Part shown: in pieces, positions 1 to 8,545 of the stretch
How positions within the stretch are numbered: the first letter of the stretch is position 1
Layout: the number at the start of each line of letters is the position of its first letter
Origin: Vibrio sinus
GTDB lineage: Bacteria; Pseudomonadota; Gammaproteobacteria; Enterobacterales; Vibrionaceae
DNA length: 64,000 nt
NCBI RefSeq assembly: GCF_023634645.1
Contig: NZ_JAMKMR010000020.1
Span: forward strand, 1-64,000
Direction of reading: 5' to 3'
Translations under genes and position numbers: made by a program
The notes under the pieces: model-generated
What the model was told of the DNA's origin: nothing
The model's database searches: none
What the model saw: only the letters and a program-made list of their open reading frames with translations

Positions 1-24
1 ATTAATGTTTACTATGCTTCGCTT

Positions 25-2046
25 CTATTCAGAGCCATCTGTTGATGGGTCTGCGATAATCATGTTCAGTTCCCTTGGTATTGAAATGTGAAAATGAACA
101 CCTTTCCCAGGCTCCGATTCAAATTTTAAGTGACCTTGTAACTTCTGTTTCACTAAATTGAAGACTAAGTTTAGTCCTAGACCTGAACCACCTCGGCCTC
201 TTCGGCTAGTAAAAAATGGCTCGAATATTTTTTGGTGGAGAGATTGTTCTACGCCCGAACCATTATCTCGGTAATCGAAAATGATATCTTCTCCTTGTTG
301 AGAAAAATGAATACTAATTTGGGGCTCGCTCTGCTCGCTAAAGGCATGAATAACGCTGTTTAGGACTAAGTTAGATACTATTTGCGTCAATACGCCAGGT
401 AAGCTGTTCATAATAATGGCCCCGTCACCTTCTACAATGGGTGTAACAGGAACGGTTCTGGTCTCAGGGTGCAAACTCGCAATAAGGGCATCCAGTACCT
501 GTTTGATATTGAACTCACTTCGACTCTCGGATACCTGATCGACGGCGGTTTGTTTAAAGTCGCGCACCAGTTTGGCTGCCCGGCTGAGGTTGTGTTCAAG
601 CATGGTCACGCCTTCATTCAAGGAACTCATTAATTCTGCAAACTGAGCGCTGGTCAGAGTTTGAGCTTCGAAAGCTTGATTGAGTTCTTTTACTGAATCT
701 TTGACGACCGATGTTGCCGTAACCGATATCCCCAACGGGGTATTCACTTCGTGTGCAACACCGGCCACGAGCCCACCTAAAGCAGCAAGTTTTTCCGACT
801 CGATAAGCTGATTTTGAGCCGCTTGCAGTTTTTCCATGCTTTGTTTCAAATCGAGTGTTCTTTCGGCGACGGTTCGCTCTAGACCTGTATTGAGCTTTTC
901 GAGCTGAAGCTGAGTCACTTTTAATTCAGTAATATCAATAGTGGTTCCTCGATATCCCATGAATTTGTCTTTTAAGTGCTTCGCCAGTCCTTGGAACATA
1001 AAGTGCCGTGTGATGCCATTGATCTCTATAGTTTCTTCACAGCGAGAGAAATCGGATTGATGGGCTAGGGCGTTCGCTAGGTTATCGGCACTTGCTAGTA
1101 GAGAAATTTCATTTACCAAAGGTTTCTTTGCAGTATCAATATCCAGAGCTTGCTGCATGATCTCTGAACAGTAAATTAGGTGACCAAATTCGTCAGTTTC
1201 CCAAAGCCAATCTGAAGATACATGAGTAAAGTCGGAAAGACGCTCTTGTTCAAACTTGATATTTCTATATAAACGAGTCACGTTTGCAGTGATTTTATTC
1301 GTTTCATCGCCAAGCCAATACAGCTCATCATTCTTTTCCGTAATAAATTTTTTGTGTTCTAATACCAAAGGCTTAGCAGGGCGTTCCGGATCATACCGAC
1401 CTAAATATTTGGCGATTGCAAAGATACGTTGGTTAATGCTTTTATGAAACACGATCAAAATGAGGTAGCAAACAAGCGCAGTCTTAAATGCATTCAGCGC
1501 GAGCGTCACTAAGAATTGGTTGATCAAATAGTTGTATATTTCTCTCGTGTTGGTTTCAACGTAAAGCGTACCTATCTCCTCGAATTTGTCAGTATCTGCG
1601 TTGTAGTGCATTAGGGGGTAGGTATCGGAGATGTATTCGCTTTTGACGGCTTTACCCGCTTTAAATTCATATTGACCAGAATTAACTTGTAAGTAGTCAA
1701 TAGAAGGTAAGTGAACAAGCCCATCTAAACGCTCTTGCAATAAGATAAGGTCAAAATTCCACAGTGATGATGCCAGAAGGTTAGCGTGAATCGTTTTTAT
1801 CTCATGGTGTCTTTGTTCAACACTGTTAAACTGCTGCTCATAGTCCCAATAAAGCTGGACAATGGTAGTGAGCAGTGTAATGGCACTACTTAACAAAATC
1901 ATAATCAAGATAATCCTTCGGCCGATTTTACCGTAAATAGGATTATTCTTGCGTTTGCTGTCTATGCTACTTGAATGACTTCCATTGTCCTCTTGCTTTG
2001 TGCTTGAGGAATCTTCGCCTGATAATATCTCTTCTGAGTTACTCAT
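25..2046 (-). CDS. Membrane-bound PAS sensor histidine kinase
   Basis: A 673-residue hybrid-free sensor kinase that should autophosphorylate on His and pass phosphate to an unidentified response regulator. Visible domains in order: a charged Ser-rich cytoplasmic N-tail, TM1 about 45-66, a periplasmic sensing segment about 67-176, TM2 about 177-200, a PAS-like region about 272-375 (DFTHVSSDWLWETDEFG), a coiled-coil linker, the HisKA H-box with AHEVNTPLG (His about 432), then HATPase_c with NLVLNSVIHAF, DNGSG and GGSGLGLNLV. It ends only 24 bases from the window edge, so a partner regulator could lie outside. Ligand unknown. The family is certain; the pathway is not. Confidence 0.9.
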   Translation of the reverse strand: MSNSEEILSGEDSSSTKQEDNGSHSSSIDSKRKNNPIYGKIGRRIILIMILLSSAITLLTTIVQLYWDYEQQFNSVEQRHHEIKTIHANLLASSLWNFDLILLQERLDGLVHLPSIDYLQVNSGQYEFKAGKAVKSEYISDTYPLMHYNADTDKFEEIGTLYVETNTREIYNYLINQFLVTLALNAFKTALVCYLILIVFHKSINQRIFAIAKYLGRYDPERPAKPLVLEHKKFITEKNDELYWLGDETNKITANVTRLYRNIKFEQERLSDFTHVSSDWLWETDEFGHLIYCSEIMQQALDIDTAKKPLVNEISLLASADNLANALAHQSDFSRCEETIEINGITRHFMFQGLAKHLKDKFMGYRGTTIDITELKVTQLQLEKLNTGLERTVAERTLDLKQSMEKLQAAQNQLIESEKLAALGGLVAGVAHEVNTPLGISVTATSVVKDSVKELNQAFEAQTLTSAQFAELMSSLNEGVTMLEHNLSRAAKLVRDFKQTAVDQVSESRSEFNIKQVLDALIASLHPETRTVPVTPIVEGDGAIIMNSLPGVLTQIVSNLVLNSVIHAFSEQSEPQISIHFSQQGEDIIFDYRDNGSGVEQSLHQKIFEPFFTSRRGRGGSGLGLNLVFNLVKQKLQGHLKFESEPGKGVHFHISIPRELNMIIADPSTDGSE

Positions 2047-2218
2047 ATACTACTCATCGAAATGGGTTTCTATCTTAGTATAGATGCAACTGACAAAGCG
2101 TTAATAAACTTGATTAAGAGATTGAGAAAAACTCGCTTTTGGGGGCAGGAATATAAGATTCAGAGTGGCTTAGCGGCTCACTCTGAATTCTGCATGTTGA
2201 AGTATTAGATAGGACTTT

Positions 2219-3424
2219 TTATCCAAGTGCGGGTAGTACACCAAATGTAATTAATAGCTGAGCGAACACAACACCAAAACCAGATATAGCGGCTACTGAG
2301 AGCGCGATGGTTCCACCACGCACTTGGTATGGCATGGGGTTTTGCGCAGATTTACGTAACTTATGTACCATTGCAACAGGTAAAAATATGGCTAGAACAG
2401 CGAGCGCGATTGCAGCGTACCCCAGTGCTACGATAAATCCTTTTGGATAGTAAAGAGCAAAAACAAGTGGTGGCAAGAAGGTAATCAATGCAGAAACGGT
2501 TCGATTGCTTGAGCCTTTTTTGCTTTTTAATACATCGCCTAAGTATTCAAACAACCCTAAGCTCACGCCAAGAAAAGAGGTGAGTAGTGCTAAATCCGCA
2601 AAAATCCCGACGGCTTGCCCTAGGTTAGTATGATGAACAACTTGAGTTAACGATGAGACTAAAGCACTTAACCCTGAATTCTCAAGGAGCTGGCTTTGAC
2701 TTATTACCCCCAAAGTAACAACTTGCCAAATAATGTAGACGGCCAATGGAATAGAAGAGCCGAAAATGATCGCCTTCTTCAATGAGCGTGTGTTGCCATC
2801 TAGGTAATTCACGATAGCAGGTATACTGCCGTGAAAGCCAAAAGAAGTAAAAATCACGGGAATGGCGGCGACGACAAGCCCTTGATGTAAAGGTAAGCTG
2901 AGTAAGTATGGCTCAGATACATTTGGGGCTAGGAAAGTAAGTACGATTGCCATGGTAACTATTTTTATTAAAAACAATAGCCTATTGACATTGTCTACGG
3001 TTCCAGTCCCGATGGTAACGATAAGGGCAACAATAATGGTAAAGATCACGGTAGAGGCATGGGCACTGATATCAAGGTTAAACCATTGATGTAGCCTGTC
3101 ACCAAACTGAGTCCCACCTCCTGCTATGTACGCAGCACATAAAGAATAAAACAGAAATAGCATAGCGATGCTCGCAATATACTTTCCTTTTGTACCTAGA
3201 ATTTGTTTAGCGAGAGAATGTAGGGTCGCTGTGCTATCTGCATATTGATGAATTTCGAGCATTAACAAAGCTGTGAATGACATCAATGCCCACAAAAAAA
3301 GCATGACAAGAATAGAAGGCACAAATCCGATCCCCGCGGATGCTAAAGGGAGAGCGAGCATTCCCGCTCCTATGGTTGTGCCGGCGATGATTAACGTACT
3401 TCCAAATACTTTTGACTTTTGCAT
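2219..3424 (-). CDS. tyrP: Tyrosine/tryptophan permease, TyrP-like (HAAAP family)
   Basis: An inner-membrane proton symporter for aromatic amino acids. The 401-residue length and about 11 hydrophobic segments match the hydroxy/aromatic amino acid permease family (TyrP, Mtr, TnaB). The N-terminus carries the family signature GSTLIIAGTTIGAGMLALP, followed by AYIAGGGTQ in the third helix region. Two TyrR-type boxes lie 110-150 bases upstream of the start (3536-3553 and 3558-3575), which favours a TyrP-like tyrosine permease over Mtr or TnaB. It is a single-gene unit; its 5' neighbour reads the other way. Substrate assignment is inferred. Confidence 0.85.
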   Translation of the reverse strand: MQKSKVFGSTLIIAGTTIGAGMLALPLASAGIGFVPSILVMLFLWALMSFTALLMLEIHQYADSTATLHSLAKQILGTKGKYIASIAMLFLFYSLCAAYIAGGGTQFGDRLHQWFNLDISAHASTVIFTIIVALIVTIGTGTVDNVNRLLFLIKIVTMAIVLTFLAPNVSEPYLLSLPLHQGLVVAAIPVIFTSFGFHGSIPAIVNYLDGNTRSLKKAIIFGSSIPLAVYIIWQVVTLGVISQSQLLENSGLSALVSSLTQVVHHTNLGQAVGIFADLALLTSFLGVSLGLFEYLGDVLKSKKGSSNRTVSALITFLPPLVFALYYPKGFIVALGYAAIALAVLAIFLPVAMVHKLRKSAQNPMPYQVRGGTIALSVAAISGFGVVFAQLLITFGVLPALG

Positions 3425-3535
3425 GTATAAAAATCTTTACAGTTAGTGAGGCCAAGAAGGTTGAATCCAACTAGCCTTAAGGTTTCGGAACTGGTGTGGG
3501 ATTTTGCAGAATATAATACGCAAACACAAGTAAAA

Positions 3536-3575
3536 TGTACTGTCTATTTTCCAATGGTGTACTTTTAATTGTACA
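3536..3575 (-). promoter_or_regulatory. Tandem TyrR-type boxes upstream of tyrP
   Basis: Two 18-bp sites fit the known TyrR box rule (TGT..., with G and C separated by 14 bases). 3558-3575 is TGTACTTTTAATTGTACA, nearly a perfect palindrome and so a likely strong box. 3536-3553 is TGTACTGTCTATTTTCCA, a weak box with one good half. They start 22 bp apart, roughly two helical turns, an arrangement resembling the strong/weak pair at E. coli tyrP. Binding is inferred, not shown. Confidence 0.6.
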
Positions 3576-3701
3576 CATTATGGGGTTTGAGTTTAGTATA
3601 AACAAACTGCAACAATGGGTGGTTACTGTACTAGAACAAGATTTTGCTTATCGTGAGGTAAGTTAAAATCTTGATCAATTTGATAACATATTGGAAACGT
3701 T

Positions 3702-3824
3702 ATGGCTGATCATAAAGAAGTCGAAGAATGCTTAGAGTATTTGGATGCAATGGAAATAGGCTTCAACTTGTCGTTTTATCTCCCGATGGTTGAAGAGTCG
3801 CCTGAAAATCAAGAAATAACTTAG
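3702..3824 (+). CDS. Possible 40-residue acidic small protein
   Basis: An ATG-initiated frame of 40 codons in the gap between tyrP and acpH, beginning MADHKEVEECLEYLDAMEIG and ending EESPENQEIT. It is strongly acidic, with an amphipathic helix-like first half and no signal peptide. The upstream GGAA is only a weak ribosome binding site. It resembles no family I recognise. It may be a genuine small protein or a chance frame; conservation in relatives would decide. Confidence 0.3.
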   Translation: MADHKEVEECLEYLDAMEIGFNLSFYLPMVEESPENQEIT

Positions 3825-3928
3825 GTATGATGCAATTGTAGATAAAGTGAATCCTTTGCTAGCAACTCGCATTTGTAAATGAGTTGGGTGTACACTTGAA
3901 AGTAGGATAGCGGCAAGAACAAAAATGT

Positions 3929-4525
3929 ATGAACTATTTGGCTCATTTACATATTGCTGAGCATTGCAATGCAAGCTTGCTTGGTAATCTGCTTGGAGAC
4001 TTTGTAAAAGGAAATCCAAACAAGCACTTTGATGATAACTCTCTTATTCGAGGTGTGCGATTACACCGCTTTGTTGACTCGCACGTCGACAGTCATCATT
4101 TAGTACGGCAAGCAAAATCTCTCTTTCCCAAGCAATTACAGAGGTTCGCTCCAATCGCACTAGATGTGTACTGGGATTACTGCTTGGCAAGCAATTGGCG
4201 TCACTATCATTCTGATACACTTCCCGAGTTTTGTGCTATGGCCGAGCAAAAATGTCATGCAATCCAACTACCAAAAATGCCAGAGCGATTTGCTCAGGTT
4301 ATGCAGTACATGTGGAAGAACCATTGGTTAGAGTCTTACCAGTATTTGGAAAATATAGAGTATGTATTAGAGAGGATTTCGCAGCGAAATCCTCGCTTGG
4401 CCCCTCTGGCAGGTTGTTTTCCAACCTTGGTAGATAATCCCAAATCGCTACAAGAGCTATTTGAAGATTTCTATCCGCAACTACTAGAAGCTGCCGACGG
4501 CTTTTACAAACGTTACCATGAATGA
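3929..4525 (+). CDS. acpH: Acyl carrier protein phosphodiesterase
   Basis: AcpH hydrolyses the 4'-phosphopantetheine prosthetic group from holo-ACP in the cytosol. The 198-residue length and the N-terminus MNYLAHLHIAEHCNASLLGN with GDFVKG match the DUF479/AcpH family, which belongs to the HD-phosphatase-like fold. Conserved metal-binding-type residues include the early His/Asp cluster and HRFVDSH about residues 50-56. The start is the first ATG of this conserved N-terminus. It converges with the TetR gene 9 bases downstream. Confidence 0.9.
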   Translation: MNYLAHLHIAEHCNASLLGNLLGDFVKGNPNKHFDDNSLIRGVRLHRFVDSHVDSHHLVRQAKSLFPKQLQRFAPIALDVYWDYCLASNWRHYHSDTLPEFCAMAEQKCHAIQLPKMPERFAQVMQYMWKNHWLESYQYLENIEYVLERISQRNPRLAPLAGCFPTLVDNPKSLQELFEDFYPQLLEAADGFYKRYHE

Positions 4526-4534
4526 CAAATCCGT

Positions 4535-5254
4535 CTACAAGAGAGTAAACGGGTAATCATAAATTAAATCGTGAATTTTACGTGGTTTTGAGCGTTGGGT
4601 ATCACAGATATTGAAGGTGTTAGCCATAATCGATTCGAATAGATACCAATGTTTCAGCAAGCTTTCATCGTGTGGGAGATCACGCCAAGTTTCTTCTAAG
4701 AAAGGTGATAGGCTAGCAGGTCCATGAGCGAAAAGCAGGATTTGCCACTTTACTTCACGAATATTAAGGGGGGAAGCGGGGCACTGCTGATTAAACTCGG
4801 ACTCCAATGTCGTCAGGAAATGTTGGAAGTTTCCTGCCTTGTCTATAAATTGCTCGATAAGGCTATCCCCTTGACGTACAGCGTCAGCAAGCAGTTGTAT
4901 TGGTCTGGGGTACACCAGCATGTGTGCAAGCAGATGTGTTGTGAAAAGATATAGTTTCATGTTTGCCTGAGTATCAGGCTCAATCTTACCTAAAATCTCA
5001 GTAATATAGCTGGCCATATTTTGATGCAGCCTATCGCTAATACTGTGCCATATTTTTTCTTTGCTGCCGAAATGGTGGCGTATCAGGCTATGTGACACAT
5101 GGGCTTTAAGGCTAATACTCCTTAACGATACTTTGTCATACCCTTCCTCGCAGAATAGCTGCATGGCGACTCGAAGTATCTCGTGCTTTGTTTTTTCTGC
5201 GTCTTCAGCACTTCTACGGCCGAGTTTTTTTTCTGTTGTTGCTTTTTCTATCAT
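4535..5254 (-). CDS. TetR/AcrR-family transcriptional regulator
   Basis: A 239-residue repressor-type protein. The N-terminal helix-turn-helix reads ILRVAMQLFCEEGYDKVSLR followed by SHSLIRHHFGSKEKIW, the usual TetR_N pattern; the C-terminal two thirds would be the ligand and dimer domain. A longer in-frame extension upstream exists, but its hydrophobic N-terminus does not fit the family, so I chose the ATG giving MIEKATTEKK. It is divergent from the pha cluster across an 880-base gap, so it may regulate itself, pha, or both. The ligand is not evident. Confidence 0.8.
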   Translation of the reverse strand: MIEKATTEKKLGRRSAEDAEKTKHEILRVAMQLFCEEGYDKVSLRSISLKAHVSHSLIRHHFGSKEKIWHSISDRLHQNMASYITEILGKIEPDTQANMKLYLFTTHLLAHMLVYPRPIQLLADAVRQGDSLIEQFIDKAGNFQHFLTTLESEFNQQCPASPLNIREVKWQILLFAHGPASLSPFLEETWRDLPHDESLLKHWYLFESIMANTFNICDTQRSKPRKIHDLIYDYPFTLL

Positions 5255-5613
5255 TGTTATGCAATGAATCCAGTCGACTACCACTGAGAGAATTATTATC
5301 CAAATGTATAATAAAATCCATTGTCTATTCGTTATTTCGTACAAATAAATAGAAAGATAATTGCTCAGAAATGCTAACTAATCTTCCTATAAATTATTTG
5401 TTGATATATGCCCAATAGATGTGCATATCGGAAATTAATGACCTATTTTGGTGAAATTGATTAATTTGTAATTAATATGAGATAGACATAAAAATATAAT
5501 TATATATCGTGGCTTGATTGTATCTTTGGTTAAAAATACCTTGAATATATGTGTTTGCAAAAAAATAGCACAAATGACTTGTTTGTGTTATTTTTGTTAC
5601 TCGATGTAAAATT

Positions 5614-5910
5614 ATTACATAATGTAAAACATATTGCACAATGTTAACTAATTGATCTAATGTCTTTAATGGCAATTTTATAGCATGGTGCGAAAGTTTT
5701 CCCACTAATAACACTTCACTAAATAAATACATTCTATTTACCTATACATGTTCGGTAAATTGTTATGTATTCATTATGTAATTTTGTTTCATAATAAAAA
5801 ATCGTTTTAAAACAAATAGATGGAACCACTTCCCAAATGGTGAATTATAATTAAATTGATTAAAAAACAATGACTTATATGTTATTTACAATGTCGCAAC
5901 ATTACATAAT
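5614..5910. repeat. Three copies of the 10-mer ATTACATAAT
   Basis: Exact copies at 5614-5623 (+), 5773-5782 (-) and 5901-5910 (+) in the regulatory region before phaB. The first extends to TTACATAATGTAA, a near palindrome. In AT-rich DNA some recurrence is expected by chance, so the regulatory meaning is inference. Confidence 0.35.
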
Positions 5911-5962
5911 AAACGAGATGTAGATCACCTTTATAAACGTTTTTTCAAATAATGTTTGAAAT

Positions 5963-6050
5963 GTAACACCTAACGTTTAATTTATACCCCTAGAAAAGAG
6001 CTCGGTTTTTTATATCGAGAAAAATAATTTATTACGTTAGTTGGTGTTAC
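5963..6050. repeat. Spaced inverted repeat upstream of phaB
   Basis: The left arm GTAACACCTAACGT at 5963-5976 is the reverse complement of the right arm ACGTTAGTTGGTGTTAC at 6034-6050, apart from three extra bases in the right arm. It sits 86-173 bases before the phaB start. It could be an operator pair bound by a dimer of dimers or a leader RNA stem. Confidence 0.45.
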
Positions 6051-6135
6051 TTTTTATTAGGAACACCATTTGCAAAGGTACACGAAATAATACTGTGTAC
6101 TGATGTTTAAATTGCTATTAAGATGGAGTCTCTTA

Positions 6136-6876
6136 ATGAAAAAAGTCGCTTTGATCACGGGATCTAAAGGCGGAATCGGTTCTGCTATTTCTTCTCAACT
6201 AGTCAACGATGGGTACCGCGTAATCGCGACGTACTCAACTGGTAACCTAGAATCAGCAAAAGCATGGTATGACGAAAAAGGTTTCACTGAGGAACAGGTT
6301 CGTTTATTCGAACTAGACGTCACAAATGCGGAAGAGTGTGCAGAGCGTCTGTGTACTTTGGTTCAGGAAGAAGGCACCGTCGACGTTCTTGTAAATAACG
6401 CAGGTATTACACGTGATGGCGTGTTTAAGAAGATGACTGTCCAAGCATGGCGCGATGTCATCGATACAAACCTAAATAGCCTATTTAATGTGACTCAGCC
6501 TCTTTTCGGTGCTATGTGCGAGAAAGGTAACGGCCGCATTGTGAATATCTCTTCTGTCAACGGCCTAAAAGGTCAGTTCGGTCAAACTAACTACTCTGCA
6601 GCGAAAGCGGGCATGATCGGCTTTTCAAAAGCACTGGCTTTCGAAGGTGCTAAGAGTGGCGTAACGGTTAATGTGGTCGCCCCAGGCTACACTGGTACTC
6701 CAATGGTTGAGAAAATGAAACCAGAAGTACTAGATGCAATCAAAGGTCAAATTCCAATGAAGCGTCTAGCTACACCTGAGGAAATCGCTAGCACCGTTAG
6801 CTTCTTAGTAAGTGACGCAGGCGCTTACATTACTGGTTCTACGCTGTCGGTCAACGGCGGCTTACACATGCATTAA
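6136..6876 (+). CDS. phaB: Acetoacetyl-CoA reductase PhaB
   Basis: This NADPH-dependent short-chain dehydrogenase reduces acetoacetyl-CoA to (R)-3-hydroxybutyryl-CoA, the second step of polyhydroxybutyrate synthesis. Visible motifs: cofactor loop GSKGGIG near residue 8-14, NNAGITRDGVFKKM about 90-103, catalytic Ser in NISSVNG and Tyr-Lys in YSAAKAG. The start giving MKKVALITGSK has GGAG eight bases upstream; an upstream in-frame ATG at 6103 would add 11 unusual hydrophobic residues. First gene of phaB-phaA-phasin-phaC; 12 bases separate it from phaA. Confidence 0.95.
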   Translation: MKKVALITGSKGGIGSAISSQLVNDGYRVIATYSTGNLESAKAWYDEKGFTEEQVRLFELDVTNAEECAERLCTLVQEEGTVDVLVNNAGITRDGVFKKMTVQAWRDVIDTNLNSLFNVTQPLFGAMCEKGNGRIVNISSVNGLKGQFGQTNYSAAKAGMIGFSKALAFEGAKSGVTVNVVAPGYTGTPMVEKMKPEVLDAIKGQIPMKRLATPEEIASTVSFLVSDAGAYITGSTLSVNGGLHMH

Positions 6877-6888
6877 GGGACAGTTGTA

Positions 6889-8097
6889 ATGGAAAAAGTA
6901 TATATCGTAGCGGCAAAACGTACCCCAATTGGCGCGTTTGGCGGCTCACTTAAAGGTGAGAGCGCAGGAAAATTAGGTTCTGTAGCCATCAAAGGTGCCT
7001 TAGAAGCGGGTAACGTTTCAGCAGAAAGCATTGATGAAGTGATCGTTGGCAATGTCGTTGGCGCTGGCCAAGGTATGAGCGTTGGTCGTCAAGCATCATT
7101 GTTCGCGGGTATTCCAGAATCTGTTCCTGCTTATACGCTAAACATGGTTTGCGGAAGTGGCATGAAGACAGTTATGGATGCTGTGTCTCATATTCGTGCA
7201 GGCGATGCGAACCTTGTGGTTGCAGCTGGCGTTGAAGTGATGTCTCAAATTCCTTTTGTTGCTCCAGCTTCCATTCGTGATGGTCACAAAATGGGCAACA
7301 TGAATCTTGTTGACTTATTGGTTGCAGACGGCCTAACGGATGTATTCAATAATTACCACATGGGCGTGACTGCAGAGAACGTAGCCAAAGAGTTTTCTTT
7401 GTCACGTGAAGCTCAAGATGAGTTTGCTCTAAACAGTCAACAAAAAGCAGTAGCAGCTGTAGAAGCTGGCAAATTCCAAGATGAGATTGTGCCAGTAGAA
7501 GTTAAAAAGCGTCGTGAAACGGTCGTATTTGACACTGACGAATATCCTAAAGCGAGCGCGACTCTAGAAGGTTTGGCGAAACTACGCCCAGCTTTTGATA
7601 GAGAAGGTACAGTGACTGCAGGTAATGCGTCAGGTATTAATGATGGAGCTAGTGCAATTGTCTTAGCTTCTGAAAGTGCAGTAAAAGAGCACAATCTTAC
7701 TCCAATGGCGGAGATTGTCAGCTACGCACAAACTGGGTTAGATCCAAAAGTGATGGGATTAGGTCCTGTCCAATCAGTTACTCAAGCTCTAAAGAAGGCA
7801 GACATGTCAATTGATGACGTTGATGTATTTGAGCTAAACGAAGCTTTTGCAGCTCAAGCGCTAGGCGTTGTTCATGGGTTGGCACAAGAGCATGACGTAA
7901 CAACTACGTCCATCTTGGACAAAGCAAATTTGAATGGGGGTGCAATTGCACTAGGCCATCCACTTGGTGCATCTGGTAACCGAATCCTAGTTACTCTTGT
8001 TCATGAACTGACTAAGCAAAATGGTAACTATGGTGTCGCTTCATTGTGTGTGGGCGGCGGTATGGGAACTGCTGTTGTTGTTAAGTCTGTAAATTAA
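6889..8097 (+). CDS. phaA: Acetyl-CoA acetyltransferase (beta-ketothiolase) PhaA
   Basis: PhaA condenses two acetyl-CoA to acetoacetyl-CoA, the entry step of the polyester pathway. The 402 residues match type II thiolases. The acylated nucleophile is in NMVCGSGMK (Cys about 87), the active His is in GGAIALGHPLGASGNR, and the second Cys lies in CVGGGMGTA at the C-terminus. It is full length and follows phaB closely in the same operon. Confidence 0.95.
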   Translation: MEKVYIVAAKRTPIGAFGGSLKGESAGKLGSVAIKGALEAGNVSAESIDEVIVGNVVGAGQGMSVGRQASLFAGIPESVPAYTLNMVCGSGMKTVMDAVSHIRAGDANLVVAAGVEVMSQIPFVAPASIRDGHKMGNMNLVDLLVADGLTDVFNNYHMGVTAENVAKEFSLSREAQDEFALNSQQKAVAAVEAGKFQDEIVPVEVKKRRETVVFDTDEYPKASATLEGLAKLRPAFDREGTVTAGNASGINDGASAIVLASESAVKEHNLTPMAEIVSYAQTGLDPKVMGLGPVQSVTQALKKADMSIDDVDVFELNEAFAAQALGVVHGLAQEHDVTTTSILDKANLNGGAIALGHPLGASGNRILVTLVHELTKQNGNYGVASLCVGGGMGTAVVVKSVN

Positions 8098-8139
8098 TTT
8101 ATTTTTAGAATTTTATCGTCAATCGTTAGGAGCATTATT

Positions 8140-8487
8140 ATGTACACTGATTTCTTCAAAACTTACGCAGATCAAACTGAAAAAAACCTAGAACCGTTCA
8201 TCAAGTTCAACAAGCTTGTTACTAAGAACGTAGAAGTTCTAACTGAGCTTCAACTAAACGCTATCCGTACTTACAGCGAAATGGGCCTAGCTCAAATGAA
8301 AGCTGCGAGCGAAATCAAAGACGTAACATCACTTACTTCTTTCAACAGCCAACAACTGTCTGTTCTAACAAAACTTTCTCAACAAATGATGGATGACAGC
8401 AACAAGCTTCAAAACATCGCGAAAGAATTCAAAGACGACGTTGAAAAGCTTACTACGGAAAACCTAAAGACAGTAACTCCTGCATAA
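8140..8487 (+). CDS. phaP: Phasin (polyhydroxybutyrate granule surface protein)
   Basis: A 115-residue soluble protein predicted to be almost entirely amphipathic helix, beginning MYTDFFKTYADQTEKNLEPF. Its size, composition (Lys, Gln, Leu, Thr) and place between phaA and phaC match Vibrio phasins, which coat granules and control their size. The RBS AGGAG precedes the ATG by eight bases. Codons are strongly biased to preferred ones (AAC, CGT, GAA), suggesting high expression. A hairpin immediately downstream would reduce read-through into phaC. Confidence 0.9.
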   Translation: MYTDFFKTYADQTEKNLEPFIKFNKLVTKNVEVLTELQLNAIRTYSEMGLAQMKAASEIKDVTSLTSFNSQQLSVLTKLSQQMMDDSNKLQNIAKEFKDDVEKLTTENLKTVTPA

Positions 8488-8497
8488 CACTGCATAC

Positions 8498-8527
8498 TTG
8501 CCGCCTTTCATAGGCGGCAAATTTTCC
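8498..8527 (+). terminator. Hairpin between phasin and phaC (attenuator-like)
   Basis: A perfect 8-bp stem TTGCCGCC / GGCGGCAA (8498-8505 and 8513-8520) with a 7-base loop, followed by ATTTTCC. The U-run is short, so it is probably a partial terminator or a 3' stabiliser of the phasin message rather than a complete stop. Confidence 0.6.
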
Positions 8528-8545
8528 GAGTATAGGAGTACTAAA

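Larger units (their letters stand above)
5255..6135. promoter_or_regulatory. AT-rich regulatory region between tetR and phaB
   Basis: An 880-base stretch with no convincing gene, unusually long for this window and very AT-rich. It contains three copies of ATTACATAAT (5614-5623, 5773-5782 inverted, 5901-5910), an inverted repeat with arms at 5963-5976 and 6034-6050, and a small CTCG/CGAG hairpin near 6001-6019. It must carry the promoters of both the TetR gene and phaB. No classical operator for a named regulator can be assigned. Confidence 0.5.

Noticed and set aside
5472..5732. 86-codon minus-strand frame in the region before phaB
   Set aside because: Very AT-rich, no RBS, amino-acid composition rich in Ile, Tyr and Asn as expected from random AT-rich DNA; it overlaps the likely promoters.
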